Assembly (NCBI GenBank): GCA_002706405.1 | Contig: PALN01000030.1 | Location: 24,878-88,877 of the forward strand | DNA length: 64,000 bases | Reading direction: 5' to 3' | Source of the DNA: Rhodospirillaceae bacterium | GTDB taxonomy: Bacteria > Pseudomonadota > Alphaproteobacteria > Rhodospirillales > Casp-alpha2 | Notes under the pieces: generated by a model | What the model was told of the DNA's origin: nothing | What the model saw: the letters and a program-made list of their open reading frames with translations, nothing else | The model's database searches: none | In this document: positions 25,410 to 33,774 of the stretch, in pieces | Numbering within the stretch: the first letter of the stretch is position 1 | How the letters are laid out: every line of letters starts with the position of its first letter | Made by a program: the position numbers and the translations under genes

Positions 25410-26750
25410 TTACTTACCGTCGTTGTACGGTCCCAGTTCCCCACCCAGCAGGCTGGCCGGATACTCGACCTGCGCGCGGGGGGTGACTTCGACGACCTCG
25501 AGAACGTCGAACTTGGACGTCGGGTTTTCCTTACCCTTCACGACCAGGACGTCCTTGAAGCACTGGTGATCTTCAGCCCGGTATTCCGTCGGGCCGTTGC
25601 CCAAACCGTCGAACTTGAAGCCTTCCAGCGCCTTGCCGACGCCGGACGGACGGAACGTGCCGGCCCGCTGGCAGGCATCCGCATAGAGGATGGCCTGGCA
25701 ATAGGTGGTATGCGCCGCCTGCGAGGGCGGGAAGCCGTATTTCTTGCCGAACGATTTGACGAACGCCTGCGAGCCTTCGTCCTGCAGCGACCAATGCCAG
25801 TTGGTCGAACCGAAGATGCCCTTGACGTTTTCACCGGCACCCTGAGCCATCAGACGGCTGTAGAGCGGCACGACGATGGCGAAGTCCTTACCGTTGACCT
25901 GCTTGTCGCGCAGACCGAACTGCACCGCCTGGGTCAGCGAGTTGACCATGTCGCGGCCATAGTGGTTGAGCACCAGCACATCGGCGCCCGAATTGAGCAC
26001 CGGCGTGATGTACTGCGAGAAGTCACCGGCGCCGAGCGGCGTGCGGACGGCGGCGGCCGTCTTCCAGCCGAGTTCTTCCGTGTACTTTTTGATCGAGCCT
26101 TCCTGCGACCAGCCCCAGGTGTAATCGGCGGTCAGGTGATAGGCGACACGGTCGGAACCGAAGTTCTTCTTCAGCACCGGCGCCAGGGCGGCACCGGTCA
26201 TTTCCGTATTGAAGAAGTGACGGAAACCGTTGGCGCGCTTGTCCTTGCCGGTGGTGTCGTTGGAGTGGGTCAGGCCGGCCATGAAGATGACGCCGGCATC
26301 CTGGCATAGGCCCTGAACCGCGATCGCGACACCGGAGGACGACCCACCGGTGATCATGATGGCGCCGTCTTTTTCGATCATGCGCTTGGCACTGGCGCGG
26401 GCCGCGTCGGACTTGGTCTGCGTGTCGCCGGTGACGTACACGACCTTCTTGCCATTGACGCCGTTACCCTTGAGCGCCTTGGACGAGAAGGTATTCAGCA
26501 TGCCGCCGTCGCCTTCGCCGTTGATATGTTCGACAGCCAGCTGGTAGGCGCGCAGTTCGTCCGCGCCTTCATCGGCGTAGGCACCGGTCTGCGGCACGTT
26601 GAAGCCGAACGTGACGGTCTTGCCCGTCGGCTCATTCAGATAGCCCGCAGCGAATGCCTTGGAGGAAAAGATGGTCGGCGCAGCCAAGGCGACACCGGCC
26701 GCGGCGGAGCTTTTCAGCAGGCCACGGCGCGTGATTTTGAACTCACTCAT
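25410..26750 (-). CDS. Periplasmic amide/amino acid-binding protein, cluster B
   Basis: The product is 446 residues. The N-terminus carries a twin-arginine-type signal (KITRRGLLKSS, hydrophobic stretch, then KAFA). The mature start VTFGFNVPQTGAYADEG and the ITGGSSSGVAIA segment fit the Peripla_BP type I fold used by Liv and amide systems. It is the first gene of cluster B and is divergent from the ScfR-type regulator. The substrate is unknown; the neighbouring short-chain-acid-type signalling genes hint at a carboxylate, amino acid or amide. Confidence 0.88.
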   Translation of the reverse strand: MSEFKITRRGLLKSSAAAGVALAAPTIFSSKAFAAGYLNEPTGKTVTFGFNVPQTGAYADEGADELRAYQLAVEHINGEGDGGMLNTFSSKALKGNGVNGKKVVYVTGDTQTKSDAARASAKRMIEKDGAIMITGGSSSGVAIAVQGLCQDAGVIFMAGLTHSNDTTGKDKRANGFRHFFNTEMTGAALAPVLKKNFGSDRVAYHLTADYTWGWSQEGSIKKYTEELGWKTAAAVRTPLGAGDFSQYITPVLNSGADVLVLNHYGRDMVNSLTQAVQFGLRDKQVNGKDFAIVVPLYSRLMAQGAGENVKGIFGSTNWHWSLQDEGSQAFVKSFGKKYGFPPSQAAHTTYCQAILYADACQRAGTFRPSGVGKALEGFKFDGLGNGPTEYRAEDHQCFKDVLVVKGKENPTSKFDVLEVVEVTPRAQVEYPASLLGGELGPYNDGK

Positions 26751-26859
26751 GTTTGGAGGTCTCCCAATTTAATTGTTGTCGGCGGGCCTTATTTAATTCT
26801 GCGGCTGTTCACGCAGCCTTGACCCTCGATGAACTGATCCATCCCGGAACTAGATGGCG

Positions 26860-26950
26860 GGAGTCTTGTAAACGAATCAATATTTAATTGATTTATATAG
26901 ATAATTTAGTAAATAATTGAATTTGATAAAATTTAATCTGTAAATCATTG
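26860..26950. promoter_or_regulatory. AT-rich divergent control region with a 19-bp palindrome
   Basis: Within the 243-bp gap 26751-26993, bases ~26870-26950 are strikingly AT-rich compared with the surrounding genome. AATCAAT (26875-26881) and ATTGATT (26887-26893) form a perfect 7-bp inverted repeat with a 5-nt spacer. TTTAAT elements recur four times between 26775 and 26940. This is the expected place for the promoters of both the cluster B binding-protein gene and the ScfR-type regulator, and for a regulator site. Exact -35/-10 boxes were not fixed. Confidence 0.5.
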
Positions 26951-26993
26951 ACACAAAGCGCCGTGCGGCGCGCGACAGATAGGGGGCGTTCGG

Positions 26994-28388
26994 ATGGTCA
27001 ATGCAATCCTGGGCACGCGCATTCAGCAGTACCGCCGAGAGGCCGGATTGACCCAGGCCGCCCTCGCCCGCGAAGTCGGTATTTCCCCCAGCTATTTGAA
27101 CCTGATCGAATGGAACAAGCGACCCATTGCCGGCGGCTTGCTGCGCAAAATCGCCAGCGCCCTGAACCTGTCGCTGGACGACTTGGGAAGTGCCGCAGAA
27201 GAACGGTTGAACGCCGCGCTTTCAGAGATCGCCCATTTACCCGCGCTGAAGGACGCGAACGTCGAAAGAGAGCGCACCAGCGAATTCATCGGAAGGTTCC
27301 CCGGCTGGGCCCGCGCCGTCGCGGCCCTGGCCCAGTCCGAACGGGAGGCGACGGTCCGTGCTCAGGTCCTGTCCGACCGCCTGTCGAACGATCCCTATCT
27401 CGGCGCGGAGATCCACAAGATGCTGAACCGCATGACGGCCATTCGCTCGGTCGCGGATATTCTCGTCGATTATTCCGACCTTCCCCCCGAACGCCGCGAC
27501 AGGTTCATCGAGATCATCCATGAAGAAATCCGCGTGCTGTCGGAAAACGGCGAAACGCTCGCCACCTACCTGGACAAATCGGTGCACGCGGAAAAATTCC
27601 TCACCCCGGCCGACGAGGTCGAGGCCCTGTTCGACGACCATGGGGGCCGTTTCGATGTCATCGAAACCATTGCCGACGAGATGTCCCACATGCTGGCCGA
27701 TCTGCGCCCCCTGCCCCGACGGGTCAAGGCACGGGCTTTGGTGGACGAACACCTGGCGGCTCCGATTCAACGAATCATCGCCGAGAGCAGCCAGATTGAA
27801 ACAACCGCCGCCGCCGATCGCGCCCGCCAATTGCTGACCGATTACGCGGTCGGCGCCATCCTGATGCCCATGGCCGCGTTCACACAAGAAGCCAAGGAAC
27901 TGCGCTATGACGTCGAAGCCCTGGCGGAGGCCTACTCGACCGAGGTCGATACCGTTTGTCACCGATTGATCTCGATCCCCCGGGGGACCGGGCTTCCCCG
28001 CTTCGGGTACCTGCAGGCCAACGCATCGGGCATGATCATCGAGAAACTCGGGTTTGAGAAACTCATCATTCCCCGATATGCCGCCGCCTGCCCATTGTGG
28101 GTCTTGTTCCGGGCTCAGCAATCACCGGAGGCGGTGATCAGACAGCGCGCACTTTTCCCGTCCGGTGACCGCTTCGTCTTCATCGCCCGGGCACGAAACA
28201 CCGGCATGACCGGGTTCGGCCGACCGCGGCATTACGTAACCGATATGCTCGTGACAACAGAAGTTGATGCGGAAATGACGGTCTACGCACCAGACACGTC
28301 ATCTGTCGTCGAGGAGGTCGGTCCGGGCTGCCGATTGTGTTCGCGGCAATCCTGTCCACACCGGGTTGAGGCCCCTCTCACGCAGTAA
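26994..28388 (+). CDS. ScfR-like XRE-family regulator with an embedded histidine-kinase-dimerisation-like segment
   Basis: The product is 464 residues. Residues 5-65 are an XRE helix-turn-helix (IQQYRREAGLTQAALAREVG). Residues ~135-195 look like the DHp (HisKA) helical hairpin of a sensor kinase, with His141 in IHKMLNRMTAIRSVADILVD and RRDRFIEIIHEE as the second helix; no ATPase domain follows. The C-terminal half matches short-chain fatty acyl regulators (DUF2083/ScfR type), ending in the Cys cluster CRLCSRQSCPHR. The HExxH motif of the ImmA/IrrE peptidase often found in this family is absent. A GGGGG-containing ribosome site precedes the ATG. It is divergent from cluster B and heads a set with a receiver protein and a kinase. 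Confidence 0.85.
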   Translation: MVNAILGTRIQQYRREAGLTQAALAREVGISPSYLNLIEWNKRPIAGGLLRKIASALNLSLDDLGSAAEERLNAALSEIAHLPALKDANVERERTSEFIGRFPGWARAVAALAQSEREATVRAQVLSDRLSNDPYLGAEIHKMLNRMTAIRSVADILVDYSDLPPERRDRFIEIIHEEIRVLSENGETLATYLDKSVHAEKFLTPADEVEALFDDHGGRFDVIETIADEMSHMLADLRPLPRRVKARALVDEHLAAPIQRIIAESSQIETTAAADRARQLLTDYAVGAILMPMAAFTQEAKELRYDVEALAEAYSTEVDTVCHRLISIPRGTGLPRFGYLQANASGMIIEKLGFEKLIIPRYAAACPLWVLFRAQQSPEAVIRQRALFPSGDRFVFIARARNTGMTGFGRPRHYVTDMLVTTEVDAEMTVYAPDTSSVVEEVGPGCRLCSRQSCPHRVEAPLTQ

Positions 28389-28497
28389 CACGAATATGCG
28401 GTTCTTTGCATGGGCATTGCAGACCCGTGTCATCTGGGGTCTAATCCCCGACTGGGAGACATAACAACAACCGTAATCTGGGAGGTTTCGTCGAAAC

Positions 28498-28875
28498 ATG
28501 GCGAAACGCGTGCTGCTTGCCGAAGACGAGCCGAATATCGTCGAATCACTGACTTTCATCTTGGAACGGTCCGGGTTCGAAGTGGCGACCACCACCAATG
28601 GGCGCCAGGCCCTTGAGGTCGCGCAATCGAACACGCCGGACATCCTCATTCTCGATGTCATGCTGCCGGAACTGGACGGTTACGAGGTTCTCCGGCGATT
28701 GCGGGCGGACGCCCGGACCAAGACCCTTCCCGTGCTGATGGTCACAGCAAAGGGTCAGCGCGAAGATCGGGAAACCGCGATGAAATGCGGGGCCGACATG
28801 TTCATCACCAAACCGTTCGTTAATTCCGAACTCATCGCCGCTGTCGAAAAACTCGCGGTCGGCCGGCCCGACTAG
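28498..28875 (+). CDS. Single-domain CheY-like response regulator
   Basis: The product is 125 residues and consists only of a receiver domain. The acidic pocket is Glu9-Asp10-Glu11, the phospho-acceptor is Asp53 (ILDVMLPELDG), with Thr83 and Lys105 (KPF) as the conserved switch residues. There is no output domain. It lies between the ScfR-like regulator and the transporter-type kinase on the same strand, so it probably receives phosphate from that kinase and acts by protein contact, plausibly on the DHp-like segment of the ScfR-like protein. That last step is inference. Confidence 0.9.
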   Translation: MAKRVLLAEDEPNIVESLTFILERSGFEVATTTNGRQALEVAQSNTPDILILDVMLPELDGYEVLRRLRADARTKTLPVLMVTAKGQREDRETAMKCGADMFITKPFVNSELIAAVEKLAVGRPD

Positions 28876-28896
28876 GGACTCGCTGGAGACCGCGCC

Positions 28897-29190
28897 TTGC
28901 CTGATCAAAAGATAACGCAACTGTCGGGACGTCGGGCGCGCGATCGGTCGATGGCGATCCTGCTGGTCGGCATCGTCCTGGTCATGCCGCCGTTCGCACA
29001 GGTCGTCCTGGTCGATGCCAACCTGTTCGGCGTGCCAATTCCGCTGCTGTATATCTTTGTGGTTTGGGCGGCGCTGATATTCGGCGCCGCCATCATGGCC
29101 GGACCGCTCAGCAGAACCGGCGCACCGATGGCGACGCCTCCCCAAGGCGACGGCGAGCCCACCCCGACCGATTCAAATCCCGCCGGCTGA
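28897..29190 (+). CDS. Small two-helix membrane protein coupled to the transporter-type kinase
   Basis: The product is 97 residues from a TTG at 28897 with GGAG 8 nt upstream. It has two hydrophobic helices (~18-40 and ~45-68) and a short Pro-rich cytoplasmic tail. Its stop overlaps the kinase ATG by one base (TGATG), indicating translational coupling. Its size, topology and position resemble the small subunits (DUF485/DUF4212 type) that accompany sodium/solute symporters. It may therefore be a partner of the symporter-like sensor domain of the kinase. Family assignment is tentative. Confidence 0.75.
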   Translation: MPDQKITQLSGRRARDRSMAILLVGIVLVMPPFAQVVLVDANLFGVPIPLLYIFVVWAALIFGAAIMAGPLSRTGAPMATPPQGDGEPTPTDSNPAG

Positions 29191-31862
29191 TGATTTCCGT
29201 CAATATCCTTTTGACGGTCTGTCTTGGGTATGTGTTCCTTTTATTCGCCATTGCCTTCGTCGTTGACCGGCGCGCCCAGCGCAGCCGGACAAGCTGGCTG
29301 CATTCGCCGATCGTCTACACCCTTTCGATTTCCGTCTATTGCACGTCCTGGACATTCTACGGCGCCGTGGGGTCCGCCGCGCGAAACGGGCTCGAGTTCG
29401 TCACCATCTATCTGGGCCCCACCTTGGTGTTTGTCGGATGGTGGTGGATTTTGCGCAAGCTGGTGCGGATCGGGCGCGCCCACCGGATCACGTCCATCGC
29501 CGACTTGATCTCATCGCGCTACGGCAAAAGCTCGAACCTTGCCGTGCTGGTGACCCTGATCGCGGTGATCGCGACCACGCCTTATATCGCGCTGCAGCTT
29601 CAATCCGTGGTCCGCAGTTATCAGATCATTTCCAGCGATGCCGATGCCATCACCACCGCCTTCTGGGTGGCCGCCGGCATGGCGCTGTTCACGATTCTGT
29701 TCGGCACGCGGAACCTTGATGCCAATGAACGCCATCACGGGGTCGTCGCCGCCATCGCCCTAGAGGCCATCATCAAGTTGCTCGCCTTGATCGCCGTCGG
29801 ATTCTTTGTCACCTACGGCATTTCCGACGGCTTCGCCGACGTCTTCGAGAACGTGCATCCCGACGTCATCCGCGGCTCCAGCGATATCTTCGGACCAAGG
29901 TGGGTGACCCTGACCTTCCTGTCGGCGACCGCGATCATCTGCCTGCCGCGGCAGTTTCAGGTGACGGTGGTCGAGAACGTCGAAGAAAGTCATTTGACGA
30001 CGGCGTCCTGGCTGTTCCCGCTTTACCTGTTCGGCATGACCATCTTCATCATGCCCATCGCGCTGGTCGGCCTTCAGGTGATGCCGGAATCGTCCAATCC
30101 GGATCTGTATGTTCTGACGATACCGCTGGCCCATGACAGGCACGAATTGGCGCTGTTTGCTTTTCTTGGCGGGTTTTCGTCGGCGACCTCCATGGTCATC
30201 GTCGCGGCGATTGCCGTATCGACCATGGTTTCCAACCATATCGTGATGCCGGTGGCACTGCGCCTGCTGCACGGAACGCGGGCCGTCAGCGGCGATGTCA
30301 GGAACCTTCTTCTGGTGTCCCGGCGCATCAGCATCGCCTTTATCCTCGGCCTCGGCTTTCTGTATTTCCAGGCCAGTGGCGGGTCCGACGCCTTGGCCGC
30401 CATCGGGTTGATCGCCTTCGTCGGCGTCGCCCAGTTCCTGCCCAGCCTGCTCGGCGGGATATTCTGGCGCGGCGCAACCGGGACCGGCGCTTTCGCCGGC
30501 TTGATCGTCGGCTTCAGCTTTTGGGCCTACACGCTGTTCCTTCCCAGCTTCGGCGGCGATTTCGTGCTCAGCGCGGCAACGCTGGCCAACGGGCCATGGG
30601 GCATCGACTTGCTGCGGCCCCAGGCGCTGTTCGGGTTCAAGGGGATGGACTCCCTCGTCCATGCGGTCATCTGGAGCGTCGGAACCAATGCCTTGACCTT
30701 CCTCATCGTGTCGAACCTGACCAGCGCAGGTACGCTTGAGCGGTTTCAAGCGGCGATGTTCGTCGACGTCTTCCGCTCGTCGGGCGGGGCCCCGTCGACC
30801 GTCGCCAACAGCACCGCCGACTCGGAAGACTTGTTCATCCTGGCCCAGCGTATCCTTGGCACCGACGCGGCCCGCCGGCTGTTCGATGAAATGGCCCATG
30901 AGCAAGGCACCACCGGGCTTCCCCTGGCCAGCGACGCCGTCATCGCCCGACTGGAACGGGAGTTGGCCGGCTCGATCGGCGCGGCGTCGGCCCACGCCAT
31001 GGTGTCACGCATCGCCGGGCATGAGACCGTCGGCATGACCGAGTTGATCGACATTGCCGACGAGGCGCTGCAGCTCGTGGAAACGTCCCGGCAATTGTCC
31101 GAGAAATCCGCGCAACTGGAACGCACCGCGCAACAGCTTCGCGAAGTGAACGAACGGCTTCGGGTCCTCGATGCCCAGAAAGACGAGTTCCTCAGTCAGA
31201 TCAGTCACGAACTCCGCACGCCGATGACATCAATCCAATCCTTTTCGGAAACCCTGGCAGCCGATGACCCGATATCCCTCGCCGATCAACGGCGCTTCGT
31301 CTCCATCATTCACGACGAAAGCCGACGGCTGACGCGCCTGCTGGACGAACTGCTCGACATCAGCCGATTCGAGTCCGGAACCGTGAAGCTGCAAATCGGG
31401 CATATCGAAGTCAAGGCGGCAATCTCGGCGGCCCTGGACGCCATATCCGGCGTGACACGAAAAGCCAGCGTTCTGGTCGACATCGAATACGAACAGGATG
31501 CGCTATGCGTCAAAGCGAACGAGGACCGCCTGCATCAGGTTCTGCTGAACATCCTGATGAACGCCGTCAAATACAACGACTCCGATCAGCCGGAAGTTCG
31601 CATCAACGCCTATAAAAAGGGCGAACACGTGCTGATCGATATCATGGACAACGGCGGGGGTGTGTCCCAGGAAGACGCGGCGACGATCTTCGAGAAATTC
31701 TCCCGCGGCAGCAAATCTGCGCGCGGAAAAGGGGCCGGGCTGGGCTTACCGATCAGCCGAGCGATCATGCGGGCCATGGGCGGCGACCTGACCGCGGAAT
31801 TCAGCGACGGCGGCACCAGCTATTTTCGGCTCCGCCTGCTTAATTCGGCCGTGCCTTCTTAG
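29190..31862 (+). CDS. Sensor histidine kinase with N-terminal sodium/solute symporter domain
   Basis: The product is 890 residues from the ATG at 29190; the in-frame extension to 29064 is discarded because it overlaps the upstream gene in another frame. Residues ~1-510 are a polytopic SSS-family domain (SVYCTSWTFYGAVGSAARNG, LPRQFQVTVVENVEE). A coiled linker leads to HisKA with His673 (QISHELRTPMTS) and a HATPase domain: N-box NILMNAVKYND, G1 DNGGGV, F-box FEKFSRG, G2 GAGLGLPIS. This is the CbrA/CrbS-type architecture, in Pseudomonas and Vibrio linked to amino acid, C/N balance or acetate sensing. It phosphorylates presumably the adjacent receiver protein. Confidence 0.92.
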   Translation: MISVNILLTVCLGYVFLLFAIAFVVDRRAQRSRTSWLHSPIVYTLSISVYCTSWTFYGAVGSAARNGLEFVTIYLGPTLVFVGWWWILRKLVRIGRAHRITSIADLISSRYGKSSNLAVLVTLIAVIATTPYIALQLQSVVRSYQIISSDADAITTAFWVAAGMALFTILFGTRNLDANERHHGVVAAIALEAIIKLLALIAVGFFVTYGISDGFADVFENVHPDVIRGSSDIFGPRWVTLTFLSATAIICLPRQFQVTVVENVEESHLTTASWLFPLYLFGMTIFIMPIALVGLQVMPESSNPDLYVLTIPLAHDRHELALFAFLGGFSSATSMVIVAAIAVSTMVSNHIVMPVALRLLHGTRAVSGDVRNLLLVSRRISIAFILGLGFLYFQASGGSDALAAIGLIAFVGVAQFLPSLLGGIFWRGATGTGAFAGLIVGFSFWAYTLFLPSFGGDFVLSAATLANGPWGIDLLRPQALFGFKGMDSLVHAVIWSVGTNALTFLIVSNLTSAGTLERFQAAMFVDVFRSSGGAPSTVANSTADSEDLFILAQRILGTDAARRLFDEMAHEQGTTGLPLASDAVIARLERELAGSIGAASAHAMVSRIAGHETVGMTELIDIADEALQLVETSRQLSEKSAQLERTAQQLREVNERLRVLDAQKDEFLSQISHELRTPMTSIQSFSETLAADDPISLADQRRFVSIIHDESRRLTRLLDELLDISRFESGTVKLQIGHIEVKAAISAALDAISGVTRKASVLVDIEYEQDALCVKANEDRLHQVLLNILMNAVKYNDSDQPEVRINAYKKGEHVLIDIMDNGGGVSQEDAATIFEKFSRGSKSARGKGAGLGLPISRAIMRAMGGDLTAEFSDGGTSYFRLRLLNSAVPS

Positions 31863-31895
31863 TGCGGAATCGAGCGCCGCAAGAAACGCGGGCGG

Positions 31896-33020
31896 TTAAA
31901 CGGCACACCACTTGCGGATGATGTCTTCGTATATCCCGGCGGCTTCATCGATGCGGTCGACGTAGCAGTATTCGTCGGTCTGATGGGCCATGGCGGCCTC
32001 ACCGGGTCCGAGGACCACCGTCGGCGGGTTGCCGTAGGCCGGCGTCAGTGCCGACGCGTCCGTGAAATAGGTCGCCGCCTGTACGGACTTTTCCCATCCG
32101 GTATGCGCGGTGACGATAGCGAACACGTCCTGAATCCACGCGGTCTCCGGATCGGTCCACATTCCGCCGACGTCGACGATCGTTTCGATCTCTATCTCAT
32201 CGCCCAGATAGCTCGCGATCTGCTCTCGCAGCTTGGCATGGTCCTGACCCGGAATGGTCCGGATATCCATGGTGAATTCGGAATGGTCGGGAACCGAATT
32301 GATGTTCAGGCCGCCCTGCACCATGCCGACGTTGATCGTCGCCGGCCCGAGAACGGGATGCCGGGCGACGTTGAAATCGAATTCCTCCAGCTTGGAGATC
32401 GCCCGCGCCGCCTTGTAGATGGCGTTCTCGCCCTTGTCCGGCATCGAGCCATGGGCGGTGACCCCCTGCCCGGTTCCCTTGAGCCAGAGCGCCCCCTTAT
32501 GCCCGACCCAGGGCTGGTTGGAACTCGGCTCGGCAACAACCAGGGCACCGCATCGGCCCAAGGCGCCGTCGCCGTGCGCCAGCCCGAACGAGCCGTCACA
32601 GCCCGTTTCCTCGCCAGCGGTATAGACGAGTTCGACCCCGGGCGTGCCGTCAAGGGCACCGCCCAGCCGAAGCGCGGCCACGGTAAAGGCGGCCACCCCG
32701 CTTTTCATGTCGGACGCGCCCCGGCCCCACAGCTTGCCGTCGGAAATATCGGCCGCGTGCGGATCCACCGACCACGGCCGGTGGCCGAGCGGCACCGTGT
32801 CCAGATGGCCGGTGAACCCCAGCGCCGGACGGTCATCGTCCCCGCCGCGTCGGGCGATCAGATTGGCGCGGCCGTCGCCGAAGTCGTGATAGGTGACGTC
32901 GAACCCGGCGGCGTCGAGCAGGCCGCCGAGAAATTCCGCGCAAGGCCGCTCACGACCGGGCGGGTTGATCGTATCGAAACGAATCAGTTGCTGGGTCAGG
33001 TCAACGGCACTGAGCGTCAT
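31896..33020 (-). CDS. M20-family metallo-deacylase/peptidase (ArgE/DapE-like)
   Basis: The product is 374 residues from the ATG at 33020; the open frame to 33266 is a shadow of livF. Metal ligands and catalytic residues are in place: His72-x-Asp74 (GHLDTVPLG), Asp104 (GRGASDMKSG), Glu137-Glu138 (AGEETGCDGS), and a late His in AMAHQTDEY. It is typical of acetylornithine deacetylase or succinyl-diaminopimelate desuccinylase relatives, which hydrolyse N-acyl amino acids with two Zn ions in the cytosol. It starts 31 bp below livF of cluster C, so it likely deacylates the substrate which cluster C imports. Confidence 0.88.
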   Translation of the reverse strand: MTLSAVDLTQQLIRFDTINPPGRERPCAEFLGGLLDAAGFDVTYHDFGDGRANLIARRGGDDDRPALGFTGHLDTVPLGHRPWSVDPHAADISDGKLWGRGASDMKSGVAAFTVAALRLGGALDGTPGVELVYTAGEETGCDGSFGLAHGDGALGRCGALVVAEPSSNQPWVGHKGALWLKGTGQGVTAHGSMPDKGENAIYKAARAISKLEEFDFNVARHPVLGPATINVGMVQGGLNINSVPDHSEFTMDIRTIPGQDHAKLREQIASYLGDEIEIETIVDVGGMWTDPETAWIQDVFAIVTAHTGWEKSVQAATYFTDASALTPAYGNPPTVVLGPGEAAMAHQTDEYCYVDRIDEAAGIYEDIIRKWCAV

Positions 33021-33051
33021 GTTCGTCTTCCGATGAGAAAGTCGGCCGGTG

Positions 33052-33774
33052 TCAGCCGAAATAGGCGTCGTGCACTTCCTTGGTGCTGGATAATTCCGAC
33101 GGCGTCCCGGAGGCCACGACGCTGCCCTTGGACAGCACGTAGCCGTAATCCGAAATCGCCAATGTCTGGTGGACGTTCTGTTCGACCAGGAAGATGGTGA
33201 TGCCGCGTTCGTTGATACGGCGGATGATGTTGAAGTTCTCTTTGACGAACAGCGGCGACAATCCAAGCGACGGCTCGTCGATGAGCAGCAGTTTCGGTGC
33301 GCCCATCAGCCCACGACCAATAGAGACCATGGCCTGCTCCCCGCCCGACATGGTGCCGGCAAGCTGGCCCTTGCGATCGGCCAGGCGCGGGAATGTGTCG
33401 TAGACTTCTTTCAGGCGGCTGGCCACCACGGTGTTGTCTTTTTCCTGGTAGGCGCCGACCTTCAAATTGTCCTCGACGGACAGCTTCGGAAACACGCGCC
33501 GGCCTTCGGGAATACAGGATAGCCCGGTCTCGACAATCTTGTGCGTCGGCAGGCCGCTGAGCTCGATCCCGTCGAACAGAATGCTCCCCTTGTTGGGAGG
33601 CGTCAGGCCGAGCAAGGAGCGGATCAAGGTCGACTTGCCCGATCCGTTCGATCCCAACAGGCAGGTGATCTTGCCGGCCTGGGCCTCCAAGTTGACGTCC
33701 TGCAGGACATCGGCCTTGTCATAGGCAGTGTAAACACCGGAAACCCGGAGAAGCGTTTCGCTGGAATTGCTCAT
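33052..33774 (-). CDS. livF: ABC transporter ATPase LivF-type, cluster C
   Basis: The product is 240 residues with Walker A GSNGSGKST, signature MSGGEQAMVSIGR, Walker B LLIDEPSLGLSP and FLVEQN. The CIPEGRRVFPKLSVEDNL Q-loop region is characteristic of LivF. Start and livG stop overlap by 4 bp. It pairs with the cluster C LivG, whose own signature motif is degenerate, so the composite site formed with this subunit's signature is the one expected to be fully canonical. Confidence 0.92.
   Translation of the reverse strand: MSNSSETLLRVSGVYTAYDKADVLQDVNLEAQAGKITCLLGSNGSGKSTLIRSLLGLTPPNKGSILFDGIELSGLPTHKIVETGLSCIPEGRRVFPKLSVEDNLKVGAYQEKDNTVVASRLKEVYDTFPRLADRKGQLAGTMSGGEQAMVSIGRGLMGAPKLLLIDEPSLGLSPLFVKENFNIIRRINERGITIFLVEQNVHQTLAISDYGYVLSKGSVVASGTPSELSSTKEVHDAYFG

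Noticed and set aside
21542..26750. Cluster B as a urea (Urt) transporter
   Set aside because: The ATPases and binding protein are in the same broad family, but there are no urease or nitrogen-regulation genes nearby. The neighbours suggest carboxylate or amino acid signalling.
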